Positions 27,377 through 36,255 of a DNA stretch of 64,000 bases are shown piece by piece; the first letter of the stretch is position 1; each line of letters starts with the position of its first letter. The position numbers and the translations under genes were made by a program. Origin of the DNA: Dictyoglomus sp. NZ13-RE01 (GTDB taxonomy: Bacteria > Dictyoglomota > Dictyoglomia > Dictyoglomales > Dictyoglomaceae); contig NIRF01000007.1 of assembly GCA_002878375.1 (NCBI GenBank), positions 30,576-94,575 of the forward strand. Reading direction: 5' to 3'. The notes beneath the pieces were generated by a model. The model had not been told where the DNA came from, did no database searches, and saw only the letters and a program-made list of their open reading frames with translations.

Positions 27377-28420
27377 GTGGAAGGACTCAAAAGAACCATT
27401 AAAAGAATAAGTGGAAATGTAATCCTAAGAAGATTCTTAAAGTCCCTTTTCACAATCTTTGTTGTTGTTACATTAACATTCTTCATAATAAGACTCATGC
27501 CTTCAAACCCTATACAGATATATATAAATCAGATGATTTCACAATATGGAATGACTTACAAAGAGGCAGAAGCATTAGCTGCTTCACTATTCTCTATAGA
27601 TCTTAAAAAGCCTCTTTTACTACAGTACTTTGAATTTTTAAAAAATCTTCTTAGGGGAGATCTTGGAATTTCCTTTCTTTCCCGTGGCACAAAAGTTACT
27701 ACAATTATTAAGGAGTTTTTACCCTGGACCCTTTTTAGTGTAGGTGTTTCTCTTTTAATTAGTTTTACCCTTGGAGTTATCTTAGGAATGTTTATTGCAT
27801 ATAGAAGAGGTAGCCTTATTGATGTTATTGTAACAAGTATAGCATCAATTTTAAGCTCCATTCCTAACTATTTAATTGGAATTATGATTTTGGTATTTGT
27901 AGGAGTGCAATGGAGACTAATTCCTATTGAGACCATGAGAGGTTCTCTATCTCCTGGGGTTAAGCCTGGATTTACATGGACCTTTATAAAGGATGTATTT
28001 TTCCATGCATCCATGCCTATTCTAACCTATGTTATGAGCACTATTGGAAGTTGGATCCTTACTATGAAAAGTAGCACTTTATCAACCCTTGGAGAAGATT
28101 ATGTGATGGTAGCAAAGGCAAGGGGATTAAAGGAGAGTAGGATAACCTTTTCTTATGTAGGAAGAAATGCTATTTTGCCATTATTTACCAGTTTGACTAT
28201 CTCCTTAGGATTCATTGTTGGAGGTTCTGTACTAATCGAAAGTATATTTGTTTATAAAGGGATTGGATGGATTCTCTGGAGCAGTATAAACTCAAGGGAT
28301 TATCCTGTGATGCAGGGAGTATTCTTAATAATAACCATATCAGTGATTATGGCCAACTTCTTAGCAGATCTTCTCTACAGTAGACTTGATCCAAGAATCA
28401 GGATTTCTGGAGGTGAATGA
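27377..28420 (+). CDS. Opp/Dpp-type ABC transporter permease (DppB family)
   Basis: A 347-residue permease with about six helices and the inner-membrane coupling loop (GEDYVMVAKARGLKESRI). The family fold matches DppB/OppB and the oligosaccharide importers of hyperthermophiles built from Opp-type parts. The start is GTG after GGAGGT. First gene of a five-gene importer with a second permease, two ATPases and a binding protein. Flanking by ROK regulator, amylase and sugar kinase suggests oligosaccharides rather than peptides as substrate. Confidence 0.9.
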   Translation: MEGLKRTIKRISGNVILRRFLKSLFTIFVVVTLTFFIIRLMPSNPIQIYINQMISQYGMTYKEAEALAASLFSIDLKKPLLLQYFEFLKNLLRGDLGISFLSRGTKVTTIIKEFLPWTLFSVGVSLLISFTLGVILGMFIAYRRGSLIDVIVTSIASILSSIPNYLIGIMILVFVGVQWRLIPIETMRGSLSPGVKPGFTWTFIKDVFFHASMPILTYVMSTIGSWILTMKSSTLSTLGEDYVMVAKARGLKESRITFSYVGRNAILPLFTSLTISLGFIVGGSVLIESIFVYKGIGWILWSSINSRDYPVMQGVFLIITISVIMANFLADLLYSRLDPRIRISGGE

Positions 28421-29307
28421 TGGACAAAAAAGTAAGAAAATACAAACTTTATTTGGGCTCTTTAAGGGATACTTTTAAATTACTCAAGAAAAATAAGGTT
28501 GGATTTGCAGGATTTATTGTCCTTATCTTCATTATATTAATTTCTTTTATTGGTCCTTATATAGTTCCTTTTGATACAACATCAAGATTAGATAAAATAT
28601 ATGTAAAGCCTTCTTGGGAGCATCCCTTAGGCACAGACAGTCAGGGAAGAGATGTTCTATCCCAAATAGTCCATGGAGGAAGGGATGTTCTTATCGTTGC
28701 CTTTCTTACAGGACTTCTTTCCACTTTTATAGCGGTAAGCTTAGGTTCTCTAAGTGCTTTTATTGGAGGTAGATTTGATTCCTTAGTTACAAGTTTAGCG
28801 GATATTGTTTTAACAATACCCCATTTCCCACTGCTTTCTGTTTTAGCTGCATTCATAAAATTAAAAAGCTCTTTTATGATAGCCTTTATTCTTGCTCTTC
28901 TTTCCTGGCCAGGACTTCTTAGAGCGGTAAGAGCACAGGTTCTTTCTTTAAAGGAAAGAGACTTCATAGAAGCAGCAAGAGCTTTAGACTTAGGAATCTT
29001 TCATATAGTGTTTTCAGAAATCCTTCCAAACATGATGAACTATATAGTAATAAGTTTTATTCTTTCCATGACTTCCGCCGTTTATGCCCAGGTTGGACTA
29101 ATTCTTTTAGGACTTGTTCCTTTAGCAAGTCATAATTGGGGAGTTATGATTAACTTTGCCTGGACTCGAGGAGCCATCTTCTATAAGAACAGTGTTTTCT
29201 ATATTCTATCCCCTATTATTGCCATTTCTCTTTTCCAGTGGTCCTTAGTATCCTTTACCCGTTCCTTAGAGGAAATATTTAATCCAAGATTAGGTCAAGG
29301 AGTATAA
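28417..29307 (+). CDS. Opp/Dpp-type ABC transporter permease (DppC family)
   Basis: A 296-residue permease with an N-terminal OppC-type leader helix (GFAGFIVLIFIILISFIGPY), the motif EHPLGTDSQGRDVLSQ-like HPLGTDSQGRD and the EAARALDLG coupling loop. It pairs with the DppB-type permease and overlaps its gene by four bases. Confidence 0.92.
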   Translation: MMDKKVRKYKLYLGSLRDTFKLLKKNKVGFAGFIVLIFIILISFIGPYIVPFDTTSRLDKIYVKPSWEHPLGTDSQGRDVLSQIVHGGRDVLIVAFLTGLLSTFIAVSLGSLSAFIGGRFDSLVTSLADIVLTIPHFPLLSVLAAFIKLKSSFMIAFILALLSWPGLLRAVRAQVLSLKERDFIEAARALDLGIFHIVFSEILPNMMNYIVISFILSMTSAVYAQVGLILLGLVPLASHNWGVMINFAWTRGAIFYKNSVFYILSPIIAISLFQWSLVSFTRSLEEIFNPRLGQGV

Positions 29308-29309
29308 AA

Positions 29310-30305
29310 ATGGAGATTTTAAAAATAGAAAATCTTTATGTGGATTATAAAGCAAGAAGAGGTTTGGTTAAAGCTGTAAGGGGCGTAAGTTTGGGGCTTT
29401 ATAAAGGAGAGACCCTTGCAATAATTGGAGAAAGTGGTTCTGGTAAGACTACTTTAGGGCTTTCCATAATTAAGCTATTACCTTCCTCTGCAAGGATATC
29501 ACAGGGAAAAATCTGGTATCAAGGAAATGGTAAAAAAATAGAAGTAGTGAGCTTAGACAATGGAAGATTAAGAAAGTTTAGATGGAAAGAAATTGCAATG
29601 GTCTTTCAATCCGCCCTTAATGCCTTCAACCCAGTAATTAGAATATGGGACCATATAGTAGATACTGTGGAATCTCATGATATCCGGATAACAAAAGAGG
29701 AATTAAGAGTGAAAGTTTTGGAACTTTTAAGATTAGTACAGTTGGATCCAGAAAGGGTGTTAAAATCATATCCTCATGAGCTTTCAGGAGGAATGAGACA
29801 AAGAGTACTAATTGCTCTGGCTTTAATCTTGGATCCACAGATTGTTATTCTCGATGAGCCTACTACCGCATTAGATATTCTGAGCCAGAGAAGTATACTG
29901 GAGCTTTTAAAGAAAATTAAGAAGGAACTAAACCTTTCTATCATACTTATATCACATGACCTGTCACTTGCTGCAGAACTTGCGGATAGAGTTGCAGTTA
30001 TGTACGCTGGAAATTTAGTAGAGGTAGGCTCCGTCTACGACATATTCTATAATCCTCTTCATCCATATACTATGGGACTTATAAAGGCAGTTCCTACTGT
30101 AACTACTTCCTTTAGGGAATTAATCTCTATACCTGGCTCACCTCCAGACCTCATTGATCTTCCTCCTGGGTGCAAGTTCCATCCAAGATGTATTTATAAA
30201 GATGAAGAGTGCCTCAAAGAGGAGCCCAATTTAGTTGAGGCTTCTAATAATCATTATGTAGCATGCTATAGATGGGAGAAGATTAAAAATGGAAAAAATA
30301 ATTGA
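29310..30305 (+). CDS. Opp/Dpp-type ABC transporter ATPase (DppD family)
   Basis: A 331-residue ATPase with Walker A GESGSGKTT, signature ELSGGMRQRVLIALAL, Walker B IVILDEPTTALD and the C-terminal oligopeptide_HPY domain (CKFHPRC and two more Cys, the Fe-S/zinc-like Cys cluster of this family). It lies two bases after dppC and overlaps the next ATPase gene by 17 bases. Confidence 0.92.
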   Translation: MEILKIENLYVDYKARRGLVKAVRGVSLGLYKGETLAIIGESGSGKTTLGLSIIKLLPSSARISQGKIWYQGNGKKIEVVSLDNGRLRKFRWKEIAMVFQSALNAFNPVIRIWDHIVDTVESHDIRITKEELRVKVLELLRLVQLDPERVLKSYPHELSGGMRQRVLIALALILDPQIVILDEPTTALDILSQRSILELLKKIKKELNLSIILISHDLSLAAELADRVAVMYAGNLVEVGSVYDIFYNPLHPYTMGLIKAVPTVTTSFRELISIPGSPPDLIDLPPGCKFHPRCIYKDEECLKEEPNLVEASNNHYVACYRWEKIKNGKNN

Positions 30306-31287
30306 ACTGAGAAATGTAAATAAGTTTTTTACTGTTGGTGGAGGCTTCTTTAGTCCTAAAAAAACTCTAAGGGTTTTGGAGGATCTAAATCTTTCCATTA
30401 AAAAGGGAGAGATTTTTTGTCTTGTAGGTGAGTCTGGATGTGGTAAAACAACTACAGGAAAGCTTATAGCAGGTCTTCTAAAACCTACATCAGGAGAGGT
30501 TCTCTTTTACGGAAAAGATATATGGAAAATGAATAAGGAAGAGTTTAAGAACTATAGAAGGTCGGTCCAGATTGTTCATCAAGATCCATACTCCTCTCTG
30601 AACCCTGTAAAGACTATTTATGATATCTTAAGTGCTCCTTTATTAAAACATCACATAGTAAAAAGTAATGGACAGTGTGAAGAGAAAATTGCAGAGCTTT
30701 TAAAAATTGTGGACTTAACACCTGTAGAAGATTTTATTTATAAATATCCTCATCAGCTTTCTGGTGGTCAGAGACAAAGAGTTGTTATAGCAAGAGCTCT
30801 AACATTAAATCCTGAGTTTATAGTAGCAGATGAGGCAGTATCAATGCTTGATGTTTCTATCCGATTAAGTATTATTAAACTACTTCTTTCCTTAAAGGAA
30901 AATTTTGATATGACTTTTCTATTTATTACCCACGATCTTGCTATGGCAAAATATTTTGGTTGGAATGGTAAAATTGCAGTAATGTATTTGGGAAGAATTG
31001 TAGAGATGGGTCCAACACCTAAGGTTTTAGAAAACCCACTGCATCCTTATACAAAAGCTCTTCTCCTTGCAGTACCAGAAGCAGATCCTGAAGTCACAAG
31101 AAACAAAAAGTTTATGGAATTAAGGAGTCTTGACCTTCCAAGCCTTTTGAATCTTCCTCCAGGATGTAGATTTAGCAATCGCTGTCCCTATATGGAACCT
31201 GGAAAATGCGACAAAATAGAGCCAAATCTTTATGAATTGGAGCCAGAGCATTACGTAGCCTGTGAGTTATACGGGAGTAAAGCATGA
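30289..31287 (+). CDS. Opp/Dpp-type ABC transporter ATPase (DppF family)
   Basis: A 332-residue ATPase with Walker A GESGCGKTT, signature QLSGGQRQRVVIARAL, Walker B FIVADEAVSMLD (Ala instead of Pro after the catalytic Glu) and the C-terminal Cys cluster domain (CRFSNRCPYM). It forms the ATPase heterodimer with the preceding subunit. The stop overlaps a small membrane-protein gene by four bases. Confidence 0.92.
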   Translation: MEKIIELRNVNKFFTVGGGFFSPKKTLRVLEDLNLSIKKGEIFCLVGESGCGKTTTGKLIAGLLKPTSGEVLFYGKDIWKMNKEEFKNYRRSVQIVHQDPYSSLNPVKTIYDILSAPLLKHHIVKSNGQCEEKIAELLKIVDLTPVEDFIYKYPHQLSGGQRQRVVIARALTLNPEFIVADEAVSMLDVSIRLSIIKLLLSLKENFDMTFLFITHDLAMAKYFGWNGKIAVMYLGRIVEMGPTPKVLENPLHPYTKALLLAVPEADPEVTRNKKFMELRSLDLPSLLNLPPGCRFSNRCPYMEPGKCDKIEPNLYELEPEHYVACELYGSKA

Positions 31288-31463
31288 ATTCTGAAATTCC
31301 AAGATCTATTTTTAAAATTGGATTTTTTATCTCATTCCTTTCAGGGGTAATGGCTCCATTCTTAGAGCTTGGAACTTCAACCTTTGTAGTAGATATTTTA
31401 GCTTTGATCTCTGGGATCTTAATCATGCTTCTTGCTCTTTTTATAAGAAAATATTTCAAATAG
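31284..31463 (+). CDS. Small two-helix membrane protein in the ABC operon
   Basis: A 59-residue protein starting at an ATG that overlaps the ATPase stop (ATGA) and ending at TAG 31461-31463. It has two hydrophobic helices, around residues 11-27 and 36-53, a short linker and a basic C-terminus (RKYFK). Coupled translation and membrane topology argue that it is a real gene and may be an accessory of the importer. I recognise no family. Confidence 0.65.
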   Translation: MNSEIPRSIFKIGFFISFLSGVMAPFLELGTSTFVVDILALISGILIMLLALFIRKYFK

Positions 31464-31541
31464 GGAGGTGAGAAGCTTTTTTAAAAAATTTTCCTTTCCC
31501 TCATTAGATTCCCAAAAACTTAATTAAGGGGGTCAAAAAAT

Positions 31542-33272
31542 ATGAAGCGTTTAGTAATTTTGGTTATCCTTTTAGGTATCTTAACCTTGGGGCTTGCAGC
31601 TCCAGCAGAAAGAGTTTTCGTAGGAGCATGGCCCTATGATATGCCACCAGTTGGACACTTCAATACCTTTGTATCAAGAGCAATAACCCTCGGAATTTAC
31701 TATGAATTAATGCATCAACCACTAGCATTTTACTATTGGGCAACAGGGAAATATGAGCCAGTTCTTGCTACAAGTTGGCGTCTCGAACCTGCTAATAATC
31801 CTGAGTGGTTCATAGTTAATTTAAGAAAGGGTGTAAAATGGAGTAATGGACAAGAATTTACCTCCAAAGATGTAGTAGCCACTTACTATATTGGATACTT
31901 AATGAATTGGCCAATATGGAGATATATTGATAAAGTAGAGGCCTCAGGTAAATACACTATAAAATTCCATATGAACAATCCATCCTCTGTAGTTCCAAGA
32001 TATATATTAAGAACATATCCTATTAGAGATTATTCCACATATGGAACATATGCAGATAAAGTTATGGCTCTTCTTGCACAAGGGAAGACAAGAGATTCTG
32101 ATGAAATGAAGAAATTGAGAGCAGAATTTGAGCAGTTTAGACCAAATGGTATAGTATCATCTGGTCCCTTTGTACTAAATGTAAATAATTTGACAGAAGC
32201 AGAAATAGTACTTGAGAGAAATCCATACTATTGGAATCAAGAGGCGATTAGCTTCGATAAAGTAAGATTAGTTAATGGTGAAACCCCAACAGTAACTCCT
32301 ATGGTCTTAGCAAAGAATGTAGACTACGCTACTCATGGATTTCCACCAGCTACAGAAAAACAATTTATAGAGAGCGGAATTAGAATTATAAGACCACCTA
32401 TATACTCTGGACCAGCTATCTTTGTAAACCACAACATCTATCCATTAAATAGAGTAGAAGTACGTCAAGCAATGGCTTATGCAATAAATAGGGATGAGAA
32501 TGGATTTGTATCTCTTGGAAAGTCAGGAGTTGGAGTAAAGCTTATGGCAGGCTTTAGTGACAACTTAGTACCATTATGGATTTCTGCAGGAGACCAGAAG
32601 AAACTCAATAAATATGAATACAATCCTAAGAAGGCAGAAGAAATATTACTTAGTATCGGATTCAAGAGAGATAAAGATGGAGTATGGATTGATGATAAAG
32701 GAAAGAGAATGGAATATGAATTGATAGTTCCTGCAGAGTATGCGGACTGGTCTGCAGCAGCAGAAAATGCAGCTTCTCAATTAACAAAGTTTGGAATAAA
32801 GGTAACAGTTCGTGGAGTAACCTATGCACAAGTTCCTCAAGAGGCAGAACAAGGAAGATTCCAGTTATTAATACAGGCATGGGGTGCTGCCCATCCACAT
32901 CCTCACTTCTCCTTCTACCAAGATCTCGTAAGATTTAACTATCCTCTTGGTGTAGGACCTGGAATGAACTTCCAAATGAAACAAAAGACAAAGGTGGTAG
33001 GAGAAGTAGATTTAGATAAGTTAATCACTGATTCTGCAGTAGGATTTGATACAAAGCTTCAAAAGAACTATGTAACCAAGCTTGCATTAGCCTTTAACGA
33101 ACTATTACCAATAATTCCTCTCTGGGAACGTTACGGAAATAACCCTGCCTTAGAAGGAGTAAGAGTAACTGGATGGCCACCTGAAGGTGATCCTATTTAT
33201 AAGAACAGCCCATATTCCGACAACTTTGTAATAATCATGCTCACAAAAGGAATACTAAAACCAGCAAAATAA
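31542..33272 (+). CDS. Extracellular solute-binding protein, family 5
   Basis: A 576-residue SBP_bac_5 protein with a cleavable signal peptide (hydrophobic to about residue 19, LGLAAPAE). The family region WSNGQEFTSKDVVATY is present near residue 104. It lacks a lipobox Cys, so it may be free in the periplasm. It captures the ligand for the Opp-type importer upstream; context favours an oligosaccharide. It is 78 bases downstream of the small membrane gene behind AAGGGGGT and may be expressed more strongly than the permeases. A hairpin terminator follows. Confidence 0.9.
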   Translation: MKRLVILVILLGILTLGLAAPAERVFVGAWPYDMPPVGHFNTFVSRAITLGIYYELMHQPLAFYYWATGKYEPVLATSWRLEPANNPEWFIVNLRKGVKWSNGQEFTSKDVVATYYIGYLMNWPIWRYIDKVEASGKYTIKFHMNNPSSVVPRYILRTYPIRDYSTYGTYADKVMALLAQGKTRDSDEMKKLRAEFEQFRPNGIVSSGPFVLNVNNLTEAEIVLERNPYYWNQEAISFDKVRLVNGETPTVTPMVLAKNVDYATHGFPPATEKQFIESGIRIIRPPIYSGPAIFVNHNIYPLNRVEVRQAMAYAINRDENGFVSLGKSGVGVKLMAGFSDNLVPLWISAGDQKKLNKYEYNPKKAEEILLSIGFKRDKDGVWIDDKGKRMEYELIVPAEYADWSAAAENAASQLTKFGIKVTVRGVTYAQVPQEAEQGRFQLLIQAWGAAHPHPHFSFYQDLVRFNYPLGVGPGMNFQMKQKTKVVGEVDLDKLITDSAVGFDTKLQKNYVTKLALAFNELLPIIPLWERYGNNPALEGVRVTGWPPEGDPIYKNSPYSDNFVIIMLTKGILKPAK

Positions 33273-33277
33273 TGAAC

Positions 33278-34309
33278 TTAGGGGTGGGTTAGCCCCACCC
33301 CTATAAATTTTAATGCGGAGTTTTTGAGATTTTCTTTTAATGAGGATGTTAAGGGAATACCAGCTAATTGATAAGCCCTTATTAAGGCTCCTATTACACC
33401 GGGAAATTCCGGTTCTTTTATTTCATATAAAGAAGGATCCAAATTTTTCTCAAAACTTTTCTTTACTAAAGAAATATTAAAAACTCCACCTAAACCTGCG
33501 GTAGGAATTTTTCCTTTAAAATTTAATTTTCTATAGACACAGTCTACAAGTTTTGCTAATTCTCTACCTGCATCAAGGAGGATTTCTTGGGCAAACCTAT
33601 CTCCCTCTTCTGCTGCCTCCTTCACACTTTTTGTAAAAAGAGCTATTTGGTCCCTTCCAATTTTCCCTGCATAGTAACTTCTTACCATCTCTTCTATAGA
33701 AGAGAAGGATGAATTTTTAATAATCTTTTCCCAAAGAAGAGTGGGAGGATGGCAGGCATCTTCATATTTTAAAGCTATTTTTATCGCCTGAAGAGCTATC
33801 TGAAATCCTCCTCCTTCATCTCCAAATAAGTATCCAAATCCACCACAACGGGAATATCTTGTTCCATCAAATCCTAAAGCAACCGAGCCTGTGCCACCAA
33901 TTACAATGATCCCTTCCTTCCCAAAAAATGCTCCTGCTAAAGCAATACTTGGATCACTATCAACAAAAATTCGCTTTGCTTTTATAATCTTTTTCGCAAC
34001 CTCTGTAAAACTTTTTGCCTCTTCCGAATCGGGACGAGAAACCCCAGTAAGCCCTAAAAAGGCGCATTCAAATTCAAAAGAAGAAGGATCATAAGGAAAA
34101 AGACAAGAAGATAGTGCTTCTTGGAAAGCAAGTTTAGCTACTTCAGGTCCCCTTGGAGATAAAATATGCTCCAAGCCTCTTCCTTTACCAATAGAAAGAA
34201 TTTTCCCTTCTTCATTCCCTAATATACATAGGGTTTTTGTTTGTCCGCCATCTATTCCTAAGAATAGATGAGGATTTCTAATATCTTTAATATATTGGCT
34301 CAAAGTCAT
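33278..34309 (-). CDS. BadF/BcrA-family sugar kinase (N-acetylglucosamine kinase-like)
   Basis: A 343-residue ASKHA-fold protein with the phosphate-1 motif FLGIDGGQTKTLCILG, the phosphate-2 motif VIGGTGSVALGFDG and GDEGGGFQIALQAI. Members are mostly N-acetylglucosamine or related sugar kinases. It converges with the binding-protein gene of the sugar importer, so it may phosphorylate a sugar released from the imported ligand. It overlaps an upstream coiled-coil gene by 23 bases. The last codons lie inside the shared terminator hairpin. Confidence 0.8.
   Translation of the reverse strand: MTLSQYIKDIRNPHLFLGIDGGQTKTLCILGNEEGKILSIGKGRGLEHILSPRGPEVAKLAFQEALSSCLFPYDPSSFEFECAFLGLTGVSRPDSEEAKSFTEVAKKIIKAKRIFVDSDPSIALAGAFFGKEGIIVIGGTGSVALGFDGTRYSRCGGFGYLFGDEGGGFQIALQAIKIALKYEDACHPPTLLWEKIIKNSSFSSIEEMVRSYYAGKIGRDQIALFTKSVKEAAEEGDRFAQEILLDAGRELAKLVDCVYRKLNFKGKIPTAGLGGVFNISLVKKSFEKNLDPSLYEIKEPEFPGVIGALIRAYQLAGIPLTSSLKENLKNSALKFIGVGLTHP
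33279..33303. terminator. Shared hairpin terminator between convergent genes
   Basis: TAGGGGTGGG (33279-33288) pairs perfectly over ten bases with CCCACCCCTA (33294-33303) around a five-base loop. It lies just past the binding-protein stop and over the end of the kinase gene. The T-tract is weak on the plus side (TAAATTTTAA). Confidence 0.7.
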
Positions 34310-34823
34310 AAGAGTAATAGATGGTTATACCTTTACTCTTTGCAAATTCTTCTATTTCTGGTTCGGTCATATAGGTTACAATAATGGGAAAGATTTCCCC
34401 AGCTATTACTTCTCTAATATCTTTTAACCTATCCACAAAATCAATTACATGTCTTAAAGAAAGATTTGCCTTTACTTCAATCCCAAAATCTCTTTTCAAA
34501 AGGAAAGGAAGAGATCTATAGGCTCTATCTTCAAGCTGAAATCCAATACTATGAGATAATTCTCCTAACTCCTTTGTAATTCCGTTTATCTCCTCCTGTA
34601 TATTTTTTAAAGCCAAAGTAAGTTCTCTAATTTCTTCCTCGGTTCTTTTTTGGGCTTGAACAAGCTCTTCAATTCTCTCCTCGGTTTTTTCCTGAGCCAA
34701 GATGAGTCTTTCAACAGAAGATTTTAAATCCACAATTTCACTATGAATAGGTATTCGTATCTCCAGTTCCTGGAGAACTATCTCTCTTACAATAGGATAT
34801 AATTCTTCCTTTGGTATGGACAT
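34287..34823 (-). CDS. Coiled-coil protein, DUF3782-like, nuclease core apparently lost
   Basis: A 178-residue protein: a long heptad coiled coil (residues 25-95, with RLILAQEKTEERIEELVQ and AQKRTEEEIREL) followed by a C-terminal region ending FPIIVTYMTEPEIEEFAKSK and YYSYDF. This resembles the DUF3782 / PD-(D/E)XK-like family common in hot-spring bacteria, whose longer members carry a nuclease core (an Asp and an E-x-K) between these parts. Here only EVK is left and the upstream Asp segment seems missing, so the protein may be an inactive in-frame deletion form. It is upstream of, and overlaps, the kinase gene. Function unknown. Confidence 0.6.
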   Translation of the reverse strand: MSIPKEELYPIVREIVLQELEIRIPIHSEIVDLKSSVERLILAQEKTEERIEELVQAQKRTEEEIRELTLALKNIQEEINGITKELGELSHSIGFQLEDRAYRSLPFLLKRDFGIEVKANLSLRHVIDFVDRLKDIREVIAGEIFPIIVTYMTEPEIEEFAKSKGITIYYSYDFEPIY

Positions 34824-34916
34824 TTCCCCAAAAATCCTCCCTCTCCCTTATATCTTATCATATTTCTGAAAAATGAGGTATAATATTTTTCCTCTATACT
34901 AAGTTTTTATTCTTGC

Positions 34917-35888
34917 CTACTCGCTACTTTCTTCTTTAAGCTGATTTCTCCTTTTTCTGTATTCAATTATTGGTAAATCGCCCTGCACTAAGTTTTCTCC
35001 CATTCTTAATGAAGTTATCTTAGGTTCTTGTGTTTCGACTACTCTTCTATCCTGATGGAGCACAATTTTGTTAAAAGGAGATGCGATTTTGGCAATAAAC
35101 TTATCTAAAAACTTAATTTTGGTCAACCTTACATATGTTCTTATATAGACAAGGGAGTTTTCATCATCTACAGGGACAAAAGCGGCAACAATAAAAAAGT
35201 TGTCACTAATATGGTTTTGCCAAATGTTTGGGAAAATAAATTCAAGATAGACCTTGCTTTTTCTTCCTTTCATTTCCTCTGGAGATTTTGGGGGAGTTCC
35301 ATCGTCTACCCTATTAAAAACATAAAATCTCATTTTATCTGAATCAAACCATTCAACAACAGGACCATCTGCAACAGTTCTATTGCCCCTTCCTATAGTG
35401 TTATGATGTACAAAAGGTAAATGAATAGGATCTAACTGATTCTCAATGCATCTTGAATAGTGCGTTTTCCAATGATCAACAAATTCATCATAAACAAAAC
35501 TATCGTCTATAAAATCAAAAAAGGGTGGTTCTTTAATTGCTTTTTCAGGATCCCCATAAAAAACATATATAAAACCATTTCTTTCAACAGCTTTAAAACT
35601 CTTTACCTTGAAATTATTTGGTACAGGAGTATTTCTTCCATTTGCAGGAATTACTTTTACTCTTCCTGTTCCATCATATTCAAAACCATGAAATGGACAC
35701 TGAAGATGACCATCTACAATTTTTCCATAGGATAGCTTTGCTCCCCTATGAACACACTTGTCAACCAAACAATTGATTTTATCCTTATCTCTCCACAAAA
35801 CAATCTTTTCTCCAAAACGGGTTAGCCCTATTGGCTTATCTCTAAGCTCTCTTGAAGACAACACTACATACCACTGATTCTTGATCAT
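34917..35888 (-). CDS. Rieske non-heme iron oxygenase-like protein
   Basis: A 323-residue protein with an N-terminal Rieske [2Fe-2S] domain (CVHRG, Cys45/His47; CPFHGF, Cys64/His67) and a C-terminal non-heme iron domain. The iron ligands are visible in ENQLDPIHLPFVHH (Asp153, His156, His161), with a further acidic candidate in HQDRR. It belongs with the pheophorbide a oxygenase/vanillate demethylase type of ring-hydroxylating oxygenase, which uses O2 and an external reductase. No reductase or ferredoxin gene adjoins it. An oxygenase in an otherwise anaerobic gene set is unusual; it may have been acquired or act in microaerobic conditions. Confidence 0.85.
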   Translation of the reverse strand: MIKNQWYVVLSSRELRDKPIGLTRFGEKIVLWRDKDKINCLVDKCVHRGAKLSYGKIVDGHLQCPFHGFEYDGTGRVKVIPANGRNTPVPNNFKVKSFKAVERNGFIYVFYGDPEKAIKEPPFFDFIDDSFVYDEFVDHWKTHYSRCIENQLDPIHLPFVHHNTIGRGNRTVADGPVVEWFDSDKMRFYVFNRVDDGTPPKSPEEMKGRKSKVYLEFIFPNIWQNHISDNFFIVAAFVPVDDENSLVYIRTYVRLTKIKFLDKFIAKIASPFNKIVLHQDRRVVETQEPKITSLRMGENLVQGDLPIIEYRKRRNQLKEESSE

Positions 35889-36011
35889 ATGATTTTTACC
35901 TCCCTACCTTTCCAATATACGAATTATATCCCTTAATTATGAATAACTCAATAGAGATTGTCAAAGTTTTGTGATATTTTCATCTTATAAGAAGTAAAAA
36001 AGATATACGAC

Positions 36012-36040
36012 TTGAAAATTACTTTAAAAAGTGTTATAAA
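36012..36040 (+). promoter_or_regulatory. Strong promoter of the structured RNA
   Basis: TTGAAA (36012-36017) and TATAAA (36035-36040) are spaced by exactly 17 bases, predicting a transcription start near 36047. This coincides with the beginning of the GC-rich structured region and is about 220 bases upstream of alaS. Confidence 0.75.
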
Positions 36041-36046
36041 TAAGGT

Positions 36047-36231
36047 TAGAAGTGCCCTGCTGTGTGCGTGGTGCGAACGTGTCCTTGGCTCAACACCTTT
36101 TCTAATTTGAGCCAGATCCCATCTTGGGATTGCAGCTCAAAAGGAGCTACATAACCAAGGTGGGGAGGCTCAAAAAGTATTAGGAAGAGGGCGCAAAGGA
36201 CTGTAGTGCCACGGCACAGCGGGGATTTTTT
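36047..36231 (+). ncRNA. ssrS: Structured RNA, candidate 6S RNA
   Basis: A GC-rich island of about 185 bases in AT-rich DNA, with its own promoter and ending in GGGGATTTTTT. The ends pair in a long closing stem: 36055-36064 with 36215-36224 and 36067-36071 with 36209-36213. The apical part can form a rod: CCTTGG/CCAAGG (36083-36088, 36155-36160), TTTGAGC/GCTCAAA (36106-36112, 36135-36141) and ATCCCA/TGGGAT (36116-36121, 36125-36130), leaving a large asymmetric internal bubble. Size, closing stem, bubble and rod shape are those of 6S RNA, which binds sigma-70 RNA polymerase. T-box, SRP, RNase P and tmRNA signatures are absent. That it is an RNA gene is well supported; the 6S identity is an inference. 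Confidence 0.6.
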
Positions 36232-36255
36232 AATAATAAAATCTTTAGCAAATGG

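Noticed and set aside
36047-36231. SRP RNA, RNase P RNA or tmRNA
   Set aside because: The SRP helix-8 core, the RNase P conserved regions and a tRNA-like acceptor are not present on either strand.
36047-36255. T-box riboswitch controlling alaS
   Set aside because: The conserved T-box core and a plausible stem I specifier loop are missing, and the GC-rich element closes on itself with a terminal T-run well before alaS.
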